From CADEGL01 sp050180485 (GTDB taxonomy: Bacteria > Pseudomonadota > Alphaproteobacteria > CADEGL01), in NCBI GenBank assembly GCA_050180485.1, contig JBFXED010000001.1:174821-238820 (forward strand): DNA of 64,000 nucleotides. Direction: 5' to 3'. Numbering within the stretch: position 1 is the stretch's first letter; every line of letters begins with the position of its first letter. This document shows positions 51,537 through 61,308 of the stretch, piece after piece. The position numbers and the translations under genes are program-made. A model generated the notes under the pieces. The model saw only the letters and a program-made list of their open reading frames with translations, had not been told where the DNA came from and searched no databases.

Positions 51537-53174
51537 ATGGCCGAATACGACTACATTATCGTTGGCGCGGGCTCGGCCGGCTGCGTCCTGGCCAACCGGC
51601 TCAGCGAGGATGCCGGAACCCGCGTTCTCTTGGTCGAGGCCGGCGGCTCGGACAAAAGCCCGATCCTGCAGATGCCGGGTGCGCTTCCCTTCGCCTACCG
51701 CGCGCCTCGCTTCAACTGGAGCTACGAGGCCGGGCCGGAGCCGCATCTTAACGGCCGCATGATCTTCCATCCGCGCGGTCGCGTGCTTGGCGGCTCGTCC
51801 TCCATCAACGGTATGACCTATGTGCGCGGCCATCCGCTCGATTTCGACGGCTGGGCCGCACGCGGTTTGCCGGAATGGAGCTGGGCCCATTGCCTGCCCT
51901 ATTTCCGAAAGCTCGAGAATTACGATCGCGGCGCGGACGAATGGCGCGGCGGCGAGGGGCCCTTGCGCATCACCACGGCCAAGGGCGAGGACGCGTTCTT
52001 CCAAGCCTTCCTGGCGGCCGGCAAGCAGGCCGGCATCGGCTTCACCGACGATCCCAACGGCTTCAAGCCCGAAGGCGTGCATCTACAGCAACGGACGACC
52101 TATGGCGGTCGCCGGTGGAACACGGCCAGCGCCTATCTGCGCCCCGCACTCGGCCGGCCCAACCTCAAGCTCCGTACGCGCAGCCTGGTCGAGGCCGTGC
52201 TTCTGAACGGCAAGCGGGCGGTCGGCATCCGCCTGCGTCACAAAGGCGCGGTCGAGACATTCGCCTGCGCGCGCGAGGTCATCCTGTGCGCGGGTTCCAT
52301 CAACAGTCCGCAGCTTCTGATGCTCTCCGGCATCGGCGATACAGAGCATCTGCATGAGCACGGCATCCGGGCGGCGATCCATTCACCGGGCGTGGGGCGC
52401 AACTTGGAGGACCACCCGGCGACCGCGCTGCAATATCGCGCGCGCGACGATGTGCGCTCGCTGGCGCACCGGCTGGGTTTCGCCGGCCGCATCAAGCTGG
52501 CGGCGGATTGGCTGTTCCTGAAACAAGGCCTCGGCGCCAGCAACTTCTTCGAAACCGGTGCCTTGTTCCGCACGCGGCCCGAGCTCGAGGCGCCCAACAT
52601 CCAGCACGAGTTCTTGCCCATCATCCGCGTGGCCAAACCCAACCGGCTCGAGGTGATGCACGGTTATCAGTACTGCATTCATCTTCTGCGCCCGACCAGC
52701 CGGGGACGGATCACGCTGCGCTCGGCCGACCCCGCCGCGAAGCCGCATATGGTGGCAAACTATATGGACACCGAGGAAGACCGGAGGGACTTGGTCGACG
52801 CGATCAAGCGCACGCGCGAAATGGGTCAGCAGTCCGCCTGGGACCCGTACCGCGCCGAGGAGATCTTCCCTGGCCCCGACGTGAAGACCGATGCCGAGAT
52901 CCTGGCCTGCCTGCGTGCGACCTTGGGCACCGAATACCATCCGGCCTGCACCTGCCGGATGGGCGTGGACGAGAAGGCCGTGGTCGATTCCGCCGCCCGG
53001 GTGCGGGGCGCCGAGGGCTTGCGCGTCATCGACGCTTCCATCATGCCGCGCATGCTGACCGCCAATTTGAACGCACCCACCATCATGATGGCGGAGAAGC
53101 TGGCCGATCAGATCCGGGGCCGGCCGGCGCTGGTACCGTACGCCGCACCGTTTCATGGGCAAAAGGGCGCTTAA
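51537..53174 (+). CDS. GMC-family FAD oxidoreductase (choline dehydrogenase-like)
   Basis: 545 residues. IIVGAGSAGCVLANRLSED (FAD), GRVLGGSSSINGMTYVRGHPLDFDGW, SGIGDTEHLHEHGI and a final TEYHPACTCRMG with the catalytic His are the glucose-methanol-choline pattern. It oxidises a primary alcohol to aldehyde or acid, probably a product of the upstream dioxygenase, since the genes are translationally coupled. Confidence 0.93.
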   Translation: MAEYDYIIVGAGSAGCVLANRLSEDAGTRVLLVEAGGSDKSPILQMPGALPFAYRAPRFNWSYEAGPEPHLNGRMIFHPRGRVLGGSSSINGMTYVRGHPLDFDGWAARGLPEWSWAHCLPYFRKLENYDRGADEWRGGEGPLRITTAKGEDAFFQAFLAAGKQAGIGFTDDPNGFKPEGVHLQQRTTYGGRRWNTASAYLRPALGRPNLKLRTRSLVEAVLLNGKRAVGIRLRHKGAVETFACAREVILCAGSINSPQLLMLSGIGDTEHLHEHGIRAAIHSPGVGRNLEDHPATALQYRARDDVRSLAHRLGFAGRIKLAADWLFLKQGLGASNFFETGALFRTRPELEAPNIQHEFLPIIRVAKPNRLEVMHGYQYCIHLLRPTSRGRITLRSADPAAKPHMVANYMDTEEDRRDLVDAIKRTREMGQQSAWDPYRAEEIFPGPDVKTDAEILACLRATLGTEYHPACTCRMGVDEKAVVDSAARVRGAEGLRVIDASIMPRMLTANLNAPTIMMAEKLADQIRGRPALVPYAAPFHGQKGA

Positions 53175-53187
53175 ACGCCACATTTTG

Positions 53188-53216
53188 TTGCCGTGCTCCG
53201 CACGTACGTCTATATA
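53188..53216 (+). promoter_or_regulatory. Promoter candidate of RND efflux operon
   Basis: TTGCCG at 53188-53193 and TATATA at 53211-53216 are separated by 17 bases, about 95 bp before the first efflux gene. The overlapping ACGTACGT and CTATATATAG palindromes are possible repressor contacts. Confidence 0.45.
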
Positions 53217-53312
53217 TAGAAGTCAGAACAAGCGCTTAATTCGCGTTCGGGGGGCGAGCGAATCGGCAGATCGCGTCCCCCCGGGTGCGTTTGCGCGGTA
53301 CTCGATGGATCG

Positions 53313-54923
53313 ATGCGCGCAGCACCGCCTACGCCCTCTTTTCGAGCCCTTTCCAGCCGATCCTTGGCGGTTCTGGCGGTCCTTCTGACGGCGTCCTGCA
53401 CGAAGGTCGGGCCGGATTTCGAGACCCCCGAAGCCAAGGTTTCCAGCGACTGGGTCGAGAACGAGGGCAAAGAGTTGCCCGAGACGCCGTTCAAGAGCGA
53501 CAAATGGTGGGAAGCGCTCGGCGACCCCACCCTGAACCGCCTGATCGAGGCGGCCTATAAGAGCAACTACTCGCTCCAGGTCGCGGGCGTGCGCATCCTG
53601 GAGGCGCGGGCCCAGTTGGGCATCGCCATCGGCCAAAGCTATCCGCAGCAGCAGGCGCTGACGGGCGACTACACCGCCGCGCGCCAAAGCCCCAACTCCT
53701 CGACCGCCGTTCCGATTCCGGGCTTTCAGACCCTCAACACCCAATCTGTCCAGTTCGGTCTGACCGCCAGTTGGGAAATCGACTTCTGGGGCAAGTTCCG
53801 GCGCGCGATCGAATCGGCCGACGCCAGCCTGATGTCGTCCATCGCGGCGTACGATGCGGCGCTGGTCACGCTGACCGGCGACGTGGCCAGCACCTACATC
53901 ACCATCCGCACCTTCGAGGAACGCATTCGCATCGCGCGGGCGAACGTGGAAATCCAGAAGGAAAGCCTTCGCATCGCCAATGTCCGTTACGAAGAAGGCG
54001 AGACCAGCCTTTTGGACGTCGAGCAGGCGCTGACGGAACTGGCGCAGACCGAAGCGCAGATTCCGGGCCTCGAAACCAGCCTGCGTCAGGCCAAGAATGC
54101 ACTGGCCGTCCTGCTCGGCATTCCGCCCGCGCAGGTGCGCGCGCTTCTGGAAGGGCCGAGCCGGATTCCCGCCGCGCCGTCCCAGATTGCGGTCGGCATT
54201 CCGAAGGATCTGCTGCGGCGCCGGCCCGACGTGCGCCAGGCCGAGCTTGTCGCCGCCTCGCAGTCGGCCCAAATCGGCGTCGCGAAGGCCCAGCTTTATC
54301 CCGCCTTCTCGCTGGTCGGCTTCTTCGGCTTCGCATCCAGCAACGTGGGGTCGGCCTCCCTCGGCGATGTGTTCTCCTGGGGCAGCCGCACCGGATCGAT
54401 CGGCCCTTCGATGACGTTTCCGTTCCTGAACTACGGCCAGCTCACGAACCAAGTGCGCGCGCAGGACGCGAACTTCCAACAGGCCGTTCTCACCTACCAG
54501 AACACGGTGCTGACGGCGCAGAAGGAGGTCGAGGACGGGCTGGCGACCTACCTGATGGCTCAGCAGAGCGTCGCGCGCTACCGTGAAGCGGTGCGCTCGG
54601 CGGCAAAGTCCGCCGACTTGGCATTGGTCCGCTACCGCGAGGGGCAGACGGACTACACGACGGTGCTGACGGCGCAGCAACAGCTTCTCGCGGTGCAAGA
54701 CAACCTGGCCATCAGCCTGGGCAACGTGCCCCAAGGGTTGGTCTCGGTTTACCGGGCGCTCGGCGGCGGCTGGGAGTTGCGCGACGGCAACGATTTCGTG
54801 CCCGACGATGTCAAACAGGCCATGGCCAAGCGGACGGATTGGGGCAATCTGCTCGATCCGGCCAACCATCAGGCTCCCACACAGGATCAGCGTGACGCGC
54901 TGATCCGCGCGCCGGATTGGTGA
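53313..54923 (+). CDS. RND efflux outer-membrane factor lipoprotein (NodT/OprM family)
   Basis: 536 residues with lipobox TASC. SDKWWEALGDPTLNRLIEAA, GLTASWEIDFWGKFRRAIESADASL and GIPKDLLRRRPDVRQAELVAASQSAQIGVAKAQLYPAFSL are the outer-membrane channel repeats. It forms the outer-membrane exit of the tripartite pump. It leads the three-gene operon, an unusual position for this component, which more often comes last. Confidence 0.92.
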   Translation: MRAAPPTPSFRALSSRSLAVLAVLLTASCTKVGPDFETPEAKVSSDWVENEGKELPETPFKSDKWWEALGDPTLNRLIEAAYKSNYSLQVAGVRILEARAQLGIAIGQSYPQQQALTGDYTAARQSPNSSTAVPIPGFQTLNTQSVQFGLTASWEIDFWGKFRRAIESADASLMSSIAAYDAALVTLTGDVASTYITIRTFEERIRIARANVEIQKESLRIANVRYEEGETSLLDVEQALTELAQTEAQIPGLETSLRQAKNALAVLLGIPPAQVRALLEGPSRIPAAPSQIAVGIPKDLLRRRPDVRQAELVAASQSAQIGVAKAQLYPAFSLVGFFGFASSNVGSASLGDVFSWGSRTGSIGPSMTFPFLNYGQLTNQVRAQDANFQQAVLTYQNTVLTAQKEVEDGLATYLMAQQSVARYREAVRSAAKSADLALVRYREGQTDYTTVLTAQQQLLAVQDNLAISLGNVPQGLVSVYRALGGGWELRDGNDFVPDDVKQAMAKRTDWGNLLDPANHQAPTQDQRDALIRAPDW

Positions 54924-54933
54924 GGATCAAGCC

Positions 54934-56112
54934 ATGCGGCAAGCGAGCGGACGGACGATGATGAGGACACCGCGGATCGCGGTCATGGCGCTGGCGCTGT
55001 CCGCGCTTTTGGCCGCATGCAAGGAAGAAAACAATTATCAGGCGCCGCCGCCGCCGACCGTCACGGTCAGCCCGCCGGTGCGCGAAAAAGTGTCGAACTA
55101 TCTTGAGGTCACCGGCACCACGGCCGCCTACAACGCCGTCTCTCTCGTCGCGCGCGTCGAGGGCTATCTCACCTCGGTCAATTTCGAAGACGGCACGCTG
55201 GTCGAGAAGGACAAGCTTCTCTTCGTGATCGAGCAGGCGCCCTATATCGCGCAGGTGAAGCTCTACGAAGCGACCATCGCCGCGGAAAAGGCGCAGCTCC
55301 TCAACGCCCAGACCGAGTTCGACCGCCAGACCCGTATGTTGGCGCAGAACGCAACCTCGCAGGCGACCGTGGACAAATGGCGCGCGCAGCGCGACGAGGC
55401 CGCCGCGGGCCTAGAGGAAGCGCGCGCGAACTTGGAAGTCGCGAAGATCAATCTTGGTTATACCCGCGTGCTGGCGCCCTTCGCCGGTCGCATGGGCCGG
55501 CACCTGATCGATCCCGGCAACGTGGTGGGCGCCGGCCAGCCGACCACGCTGGCCACGATCGAGCAGCTCAAGCCGCTTTATGTGTACTTCACCGTCAATG
55601 AGCGCGACCTGCTACGTATCCGCAAATGGGCGCGCGAGCAGAACATCCCGCTCGGCACCGTGCCCAGCATCCCGGTCTATGCGGGCCTTCAGGACGAGCA
55701 GGGCTATCCGCACGAAGGCACGTTGGATTTCGTAGCCACCGGCCTCGACACCAAGACCGGCACCATTCAGGGCCGCGCCATTTTCCAGAACAACGACATC
55801 TCGATGGTGCCGGGGCTTTTCGTACGCCTGCGCGTGCCTCTGGGACAAGCGGAGCCCCAGCTTCTGGTTCCGGACAAGGTGGTGAATCTCGACCAGGCCG
55901 GCCAGTACGTCCTCGTCGTCGGGAATGACAACACGGTGCAGCAGCGGCGGGTCAAGACCGGCACGCTAGTCAACGGTCTGCGTGTGATCACTGACGGTTT
56001 GACAGATGACGATCTGGTCGTCATCGACGGAATCCAGTTCGCGAGCCCGGGTTCTAAGGTCACCACGAAGCAGGGCGAAATCGCCGCCACGCCTGTACCG
56101 GCCAGCCAGTAG
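54934..56112 (+). CDS. RND efflux periplasmic adaptor (MFP/HlyD type)
   Basis: 392 residues with lipobox AAC. The lipoyl/hairpin core is in EVTGTTAAYNAVSLVARVEGYL, with a coiled hairpin EKAQLLNAQTEFDRQTRMLA and the beta-barrel APFAGRMGRHLIDPGNVVGAG. It joins the pump to the outer-membrane channel. It begins ten bases after the outer-membrane gene. Confidence 0.93.
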   Translation: MRQASGRTMMRTPRIAVMALALSALLAACKEENNYQAPPPPTVTVSPPVREKVSNYLEVTGTTAAYNAVSLVARVEGYLTSVNFEDGTLVEKDKLLFVIEQAPYIAQVKLYEATIAAEKAQLLNAQTEFDRQTRMLAQNATSQATVDKWRAQRDEAAAGLEEARANLEVAKINLGYTRVLAPFAGRMGRHLIDPGNVVGAGQPTTLATIEQLKPLYVYFTVNERDLLRIRKWAREQNIPLGTVPSIPVYAGLQDEQGYPHEGTLDFVATGLDTKTGTIQGRAIFQNNDISMVPGLFVRLRVPLGQAEPQLLVPDKVVNLDQAGQYVLVVGNDNTVQQRRVKTGTLVNGLRVITDGLTDDDLVVIDGIQFASPGSKVTTKQGEIAATPVPASQ

Positions 56113-56125
56113 GTTTCGCGTCGCC

Positions 56126-59100
56126 ATGGCTAAATTCTTCATCGAGCGGCCGATCCTCGCGAACGTTCTCGCGATCATCATGATGCTGATCGGAAGCGTG
56201 GCGCTCCTGGGGCTTCCTATATCCCAGTATCCTGAGATCGTTCCGCCGACAGTCCAGGTCACCACCAGCTATCCGGGCGCCAATGCGCAGACCGTCGTCA
56301 ACACCGTGGCCCTGCCCATTGAGCAGCAGGTCAACGGCGTTGAAAAAATGATCTACATGCAGTCGACCAGCGCGAACGACGGCACCTACAACTTGATCAT
56401 CACCTTTGAGGTCGGCGCAAACCTGGATATCGCTCAGGTACAGGTGCAGAATCGCGTCTCCGCGGCGATGGCGCAGCTGCCCATGGCCGTGCAGCAGCAG
56501 GGCGTCACGACTCAGAAGAAGTCGACGGCCATGCTGCAGATCATCACGCTGACGTCGGAGGGCGATCAGTATGGCAGCCTGTTCCTCAGCAACTACGCGA
56601 CCATCAGCCTAGTAAACGAGCTGGCGCGCCTGCCGGGCGTGGGCAACGTCACCGTCTTCGGCATCGGCCAGTACAGCATGCGGATCTGGCTGGATCCCGA
56701 GCAGCTCTATGCCCGCTCGATGACGCCGACCGACGTGATGGATGCCATCCGCGCGCAGAACATGGAGGTCGCGGCCGGCCAGGTCGGCATGCCGCCGGCG
56801 CCGAGCGGCCAGGCCTTCCAGCTCACCGTCAACGTGCCGGGCCGGCTCGACGATCCGAGCCAGTTCGAGGACATCATCGTCAAGTCCGAGAACACAGGTG
56901 GCGGCCGGATCACGCGCATCCGCGACATCGGACGGGTCGAGCTAGGCGCCCAGACCTACAGCCAGTTCTCCAAGTTCGACGGGCGGCCATCCGCCGGCAT
57001 CGCCATCTATCAGCTTCCGGGCGCCAACGCGCTCGACGTCGCCAAGGAAGTCGACAAGGCGATGAAGAAGATGGCGAAGAACTTCCCGCCGGGATTGCAA
57101 TACTCCGTGCCCTTCGACACCACGAAGTTCGTCGTCGCGTCGATCAATGAAGTTTATCACACACTATTCGAGGCCGGCATTCTCGTCCTCGTCGTCATCA
57201 TGGTGTTCCTGCAGAATTTCCGCGCCACCTTGGTTCCGGCCACCACCGTGCCAGTTACCATCATCGGCGCTTTCGCGGCGATGGCGGCGCTGGGGTTCAG
57301 CATCAATCTGATGACGCTGTTCGCCATCGTATTGGCCATCGGAATCGTGGTGGACGACGCCATTGTCGTGGTCGAGGGTGCCTCGCAGCATATCGAGCGC
57401 GGCGTACCGCCGAAGCAGGCTGCGATCAACGCCATGGCTGAACTGTTCGGCCCCATCATCGGCATTACGCTGGTGCTGATGTCGGTCTTCCTGCCAGCCG
57501 CCATGTTGCCGGGTATTGTCGGCCAGCTTTATCGCCAGTTCGCGCTCGTCATTGCCGCGACTGCCCTGATCAGCGCCATCAATGCCGCGACCTTGAAACC
57601 GACACAGTGTGCGTTGTGGCTGCGGCCGCCGAAGCCCGGAAAGAAGAACATATTCTTCCGCGCGTTCGACCGTGTGTATCTGCCGTTGGAGAACGGTTAC
57701 GTCCGGCTGATCGATCGCATGGTCCATCGCAGTGGTCTAATGGTGATCATCGCGGGCATTCTTGTCGTCGCGTCCTTTTGGGGTCTGTCTACGATCCCGA
57801 CCGGTTTCATCCCGGCTGAAGACCAAGGCTACGTCATTGTTTCCGTCCAGCTTCCCGACGCCGCGTCGCTCGAGCGGACCGAGGCGGTGATGCAGAAGGT
57901 TAACGACATCGCAAAGGCCACGCCGGGCGTCGAGCATATCGTCACGATTGGCGGTGTCTCGGTGCTGGACAATAGCGCCAGCTTGGCGAATGCGGCGGTC
58001 GCTTATGTCATTCTCAAGGACTGGGGCGTTCGTGGGAAGGGCGAGGACCTGCGATCGATCTACTTCAATCTGCAGGGGCAGTTAACTGAGCAAATTCGAG
58101 AGGCGCGTGCGGTCGTTTTGATCCCGCCGCCCATCCAAGGCCTCGGCCAGTCGGGCGGCTTTCAGATGCAGCTTCAGTTGACCGACGGAAGCTTCGACTT
58201 CGTCAAGTTGCAGCAGGCGGCGGACGCCATGATCGCGAACGGCAATTCGCAGTCGAGTCTCGCACATCTCTTTTCGCCGTTCCGCGCATCGGTGCCGCAG
58301 ATTAAGGCCGACGTTGATCGCGTCAAGGCCGAGACGCTTAAAGTCCCCATCAAGAATCTGTTCGATACGCTGCAAACCTATCTGGGCTCGACCTACGTTA
58401 ACCAGATCACGAAGTTCGGCCGCACCTTCCCGGTCTTCGTCCAGGCCGACCATCAATACCGCCTGACGCCGGAGGATCTGCGCCGCCTTTATGTCCGCAA
58501 CGAATTCGGCGACACGGTGCCCATCGGCACTTTGACGGACGTGCGCTATACGCAAGGACCGGCATTGATCTCGCTCTACAATCTCTATCCCACCGCAGCT
58601 CTCAATGGTACCGCAGGCGAGGGCTTCAGTTCGGGCCAGGCGCTTGCCGTGATGGAACAGGTTGCGGCCAAGACGTTGCCGGCAGGCGTCGATTACGAAT
58701 GGACCAGCATCTCCTACCAGGAGAAGCTGGTCGGCAATCAGATCTTTTTGGTCTTCGGCTTGGCGGTAGCCCTTGTGTTCCTGGTCCTGGCTGGCCAGTA
58801 CGAAAGTTGGAGCGCGCCAGCCGCGGTCATCTTCGCAGTGCCGTTGGCCCTACTTGGCACGGTGATCGCGTTGCTGAGCTTGGGCATCGCCAACAACGTC
58901 TACACCCAGATTGGTCTGGTGCTGCTTATCGCATTGGCCAGTAAGAACGCGATTCTGATCGTCGAGGTCGCGCGCGAGAAGCGCCTGAAAGAAGGCAAGA
59001 GCATCGTGGAATCGGCGGTTGAGGCCGCCAAGATCCGCTTCCGGCCTATCGTCATGACATCCTTTGCCTTCATTCTGGGGGTCGTGCCGCTGGTGCTAGC

Positions 59101-59281
59101 CTCGGGCGCCGGCGCCGCTGCGCGCAAATCCATCGGCATTGCCGTGTTCAGCGGCATGCTGGCTTCGACCTGCCTCGCGGTGCTGTTCGTGCCGTCCTTC
59201 TTCGTCGTGCTGGAACGCTGGAGCGAGCGGAAGAAGAGAAAGCCGGAAGCCGCCGCGCCAGCACCCGCTCTGCCGCACTGA
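56126..59281 (+). CDS. RND multidrug efflux pump (HAE1/AcrB family)
   Basis: 1051 residues from the ATG at 56126. The start AKFFIERPILANVLAIIMMLIG and 12 membrane segments with two large periplasmic loops match AcrB. The proton relay residues are D410 and D411 in GIVVDDAIVVVE and K940 in ALASKNAILIVE, the same positions as in AcrB. No regulator is directly next to the operon; the substrate range is unknown. Confidence 0.95.
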   Translation: MAKFFIERPILANVLAIIMMLIGSVALLGLPISQYPEIVPPTVQVTTSYPGANAQTVVNTVALPIEQQVNGVEKMIYMQSTSANDGTYNLIITFEVGANLDIAQVQVQNRVSAAMAQLPMAVQQQGVTTQKKSTAMLQIITLTSEGDQYGSLFLSNYATISLVNELARLPGVGNVTVFGIGQYSMRIWLDPEQLYARSMTPTDVMDAIRAQNMEVAAGQVGMPPAPSGQAFQLTVNVPGRLDDPSQFEDIIVKSENTGGGRITRIRDIGRVELGAQTYSQFSKFDGRPSAGIAIYQLPGANALDVAKEVDKAMKKMAKNFPPGLQYSVPFDTTKFVVASINEVYHTLFEAGILVLVVIMVFLQNFRATLVPATTVPVTIIGAFAAMAALGFSINLMTLFAIVLAIGIVVDDAIVVVEGASQHIERGVPPKQAAINAMAELFGPIIGITLVLMSVFLPAAMLPGIVGQLYRQFALVIAATALISAINAATLKPTQCALWLRPPKPGKKNIFFRAFDRVYLPLENGYVRLIDRMVHRSGLMVIIAGILVVASFWGLSTIPTGFIPAEDQGYVIVSVQLPDAASLERTEAVMQKVNDIAKATPGVEHIVTIGGVSVLDNSASLANAAVAYVILKDWGVRGKGEDLRSIYFNLQGQLTEQIREARAVVLIPPPIQGLGQSGGFQMQLQLTDGSFDFVKLQQAADAMIANGNSQSSLAHLFSPFRASVPQIKADVDRVKAETLKVPIKNLFDTLQTYLGSTYVNQITKFGRTFPVFVQADHQYRLTPEDLRRLYVRNEFGDTVPIGTLTDVRYTQGPALISLYNLYPTAALNGTAGEGFSSGQALAVMEQVAAKTLPAGVDYEWTSISYQEKLVGNQIFLVFGLAVALVFLVLAGQYESWSAPAAVIFAVPLALLGTVIALLSLGIANNVYTQIGLVLLIALASKNAILIVEVAREKRLKEGKSIVESAVEAAKIRFRPIVMTSFAFILGVVPLVLASGAGAAARKSIGIAVFSGMLASTCLAVLFVPSFFVVLERWSERKKRKPEAAAPAPALPH

Positions 59282-59282
59282 C

Positions 59283-60341
59283 CTAGGGCCGCGCTTCCAA
59301 GATCATATTGAACGGGGTTTCGGTCGCGCGCCGGAAGCGTGTGAAGCCACCTGAGGTAACCACCTCTTTCAGCCGTCGCTCGCCCGCCTGTGCGCCAAGG
59401 CCAAGGCCGACCTCCTGGCTGAGCGATGCCGGTGTGCAGATCATGGTCGAAGCCGCATAGAACATCCGCCCGACAGGGTTGAGATTGTCCTCAGTCGCAT
59501 CGTGGGCGAATGGCTCGACGATCATCCACGTGCCGTCTTTCCGCAGCGTCGAAAGAACGTGCCGCGAAACGCCGACCGGGTCGCCCATGTCGTGCAGACA
59601 GTCGAAGAACGCGACCAGGTCATAGCTCTTGCCGGGAAAATTCTTGGCCGAAGCGACCTCGAACCGGCAACGGTCGGAGACCCCGGCCTCCTGTGCGGCG
59701 GCGCGAGCACGTTCGACCGATGGTCCGTGATAATCGAAGCCGACAAACTTCGATGACGGAAAAGCCTGGGCCATGATGATGGTGGATGCACCATGACCGC
59801 ATCCGACGTCGGCCACCTCGGCGCCGCGCTTCAGTTTTTCGACTGCTCCGTCCAGGGCCGGCAGCCATGAGCCCACAAGATTGGCGTTATAGCCCGGCCG
59901 GAAGAAGCGCTCGGTACCGTGAAACAAGGCATGATCGTGTTCGTGCCATCCCACGCCCTTGCCAGTGCGGAAGGCCTCGGAAATCTTTGGCTCGTCGCGG
60001 AACATGGAGGCCACGATGTGGAAAGCGCCTGACACAAAAACCGGGCTGCCTTCCTGAGCCAGCGCCATGGCCTGTTCGGGCGGAAGTTCGTAGCGCTTGG
60101 TTTTGGCGTCGTACGCGAGATATCCGGCTGCCGCTTGGGCGGCCAGCCACTCGCGGACATAGCGTTCCGTGGTCTTGGTTTTTCGCGCAAGTTCTTCCGA
60201 AGCGAGTGGCCCCGCGCCCGCCATGGCTCTATACAGTCCGAGCCGGTCGCCAATGAGGATGAGGGCGGCGCTCATCGCCGCGCCAATATCCCCCATCATC
60301 TTGCCCATGAAGTCGTTCAACTTGGCTTCATTGATCGACAT
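59283..60341 (-). CDS. SAM-dependent class I methyltransferase with winged-helix N-domain
   Basis: 352 residues. The N-terminal wing-helix (about 20-90: LILIGDRLGLYRAM, TTERYVREWLAAQAAAGYL) and SAM motif I DVGCGHGASTIIMAQ at about 178-192 resemble the S-adenosylmethionine O-methyltransferase group with a rotatable dimer domain. The substrate is unknown. It converges on the RND pump gene with one base between them. Confidence 0.85.
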   Translation of the reverse strand: MSINEAKLNDFMGKMMGDIGAAMSAALILIGDRLGLYRAMAGAGPLASEELARKTKTTERYVREWLAAQAAAGYLAYDAKTKRYELPPEQAMALAQEGSPVFVSGAFHIVASMFRDEPKISEAFRTGKGVGWHEHDHALFHGTERFFRPGYNANLVGSWLPALDGAVEKLKRGAEVADVGCGHGASTIIMAQAFPSSKFVGFDYHGPSVERARAAAQEAGVSDRCRFEVASAKNFPGKSYDLVAFFDCLHDMGDPVGVSRHVLSTLRKDGTWMIVEPFAHDATEDNLNPVGRMFYAASTMICTPASLSQEVGLGLGAQAGERRLKEVVTSGGFTRFRRATETPFNMILEARP

Positions 60342-60511
60342 GACCTGCCTCCCGTTTTTTTGTGCTGGCTGGCCCCCGGCGGAGAACTATACCGGACGTC
60401 GGCAATGCTTTTGCAACGATCCCTTCGGATAGGATTTCCTAGGCCTTCCCAGACCGCGTATCCTGGGATCGGTGTTGCGCCTGTTCCGGTGCGGCGAAAA
60501 AAAGGTTGTCC

Positions 60512-61207
60512 ATGGCCGTCCATCGTTTGGATCTGATCGAGCGTAGCGAGACTTTGACCGCTCAGGTGGCCGAGAAGCTGCGCGAGGCGTTGATCGGTGG
60601 CGTTTTCGCGCCGGGCGATAAGATCACCATCCGTGCCGTTGCCAAGTCGCTGGGCGTCAGCCTCACGCCCGCGCGCGAGGCGCTCAGTATTCTGGCCGCC
60701 GAGGGTGCGCTGGAATTCGGCGCCAACCGCACGCTTATGGTGCCGCCGCTCAGCATCGACCGGCTGGCCGAGATCACCCGCATTCGCATCGCTCTCGAAG
60801 GGCTGGCCGCGGAGCGCGCCGCGCGCTTCTTGGACGACCGCGAGATCGCGCGCATCGTGGCCGCCAATGAGGCGCTGACTCGCGCGACCGAGGCCGAGGA
60901 CTTCAAGGCTGCGATCCTGCGCAACCACGAGTTCCATTTCGGCATCTATCGCGGCAGCCGGATGCCGACCTTGATCAAGATGATCGAGGGCCTATGGCTG
61001 CGCACGGGCGCTTACGTCAACTTGATCTATCCGGCGTTCGGGCTGGCGCGGAAGGGAATCGAGAACCACGAGCGTGCCGCGCGGGCGCTGAAGGCGCGCG
61101 ATGCGGAAGGGCTGCGCGCGGCGATCGAATTCGATATCCGCTATTCGGCCGAGCATCTGGAAGCCGAGTTGCGCGCCAAGCAACCGGACGCCCTGAAGTT
61201 GGCTTGA
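60512..61207 (+). CDS. GntR-family regulator, FCD type
   Basis: 231 residues from the ATG at 60512 (TTG at 60506 is an alternative). The winged HTH is in KLREALIGGVFAPGDKITIRAVAKSLGVSLTPAREALSIL, and the FCD effector domain includes RIRIALEGLAAERAARFL and NHEFHFGIYRGS with metal-binding His. The palindrome at 61223 and the LLM monooxygenase gene follow, so it probably controls that gene. Confidence 0.92.
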   Translation: MAVHRLDLIERSETLTAQVAEKLREALIGGVFAPGDKITIRAVAKSLGVSLTPAREALSILAAEGALEFGANRTLMVPPLSIDRLAEITRIRIALEGLAAERAARFLDDREIARIVAANEALTRATEAEDFKAAILRNHEFHFGIYRGSRMPTLIKMIEGLWLRTGAYVNLIYPAFGLARKGIENHERAARALKARDAEGLRAAIEFDIRYSAEHLEAELRAKQPDALKLA

Positions 61208-61222
61208 GAGTCTGTCTGCGAA

Positions 61223-61234
61223 GTGTTATAACAC
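61223..61234. promoter_or_regulatory. 12-bp perfect palindrome, candidate GntR operator
   Basis: GTGTTATAACAC reads the same on both strands and lies 16 bases after the GntR stop and 75 bases before the LLM start, in a short A+T-rich stretch. FCD-type GntR proteins bind short palindromes with a GT/AC half-site pattern. Confidence 0.5.
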
Positions 61235-61308
61235 ATAACGATATTAAATAAGCCATTGTAATTGTTTTATTTTATTCGTTTCAGGCCGCCACACCCAGGA
61301 GTGATGCC

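Noticed and set aside
53223..54869. 548-codon minus frame opposite the outer-membrane factor
   Set aside because: Antisense shadow in a high-G+C gene, with no family motifs or ribosome site.
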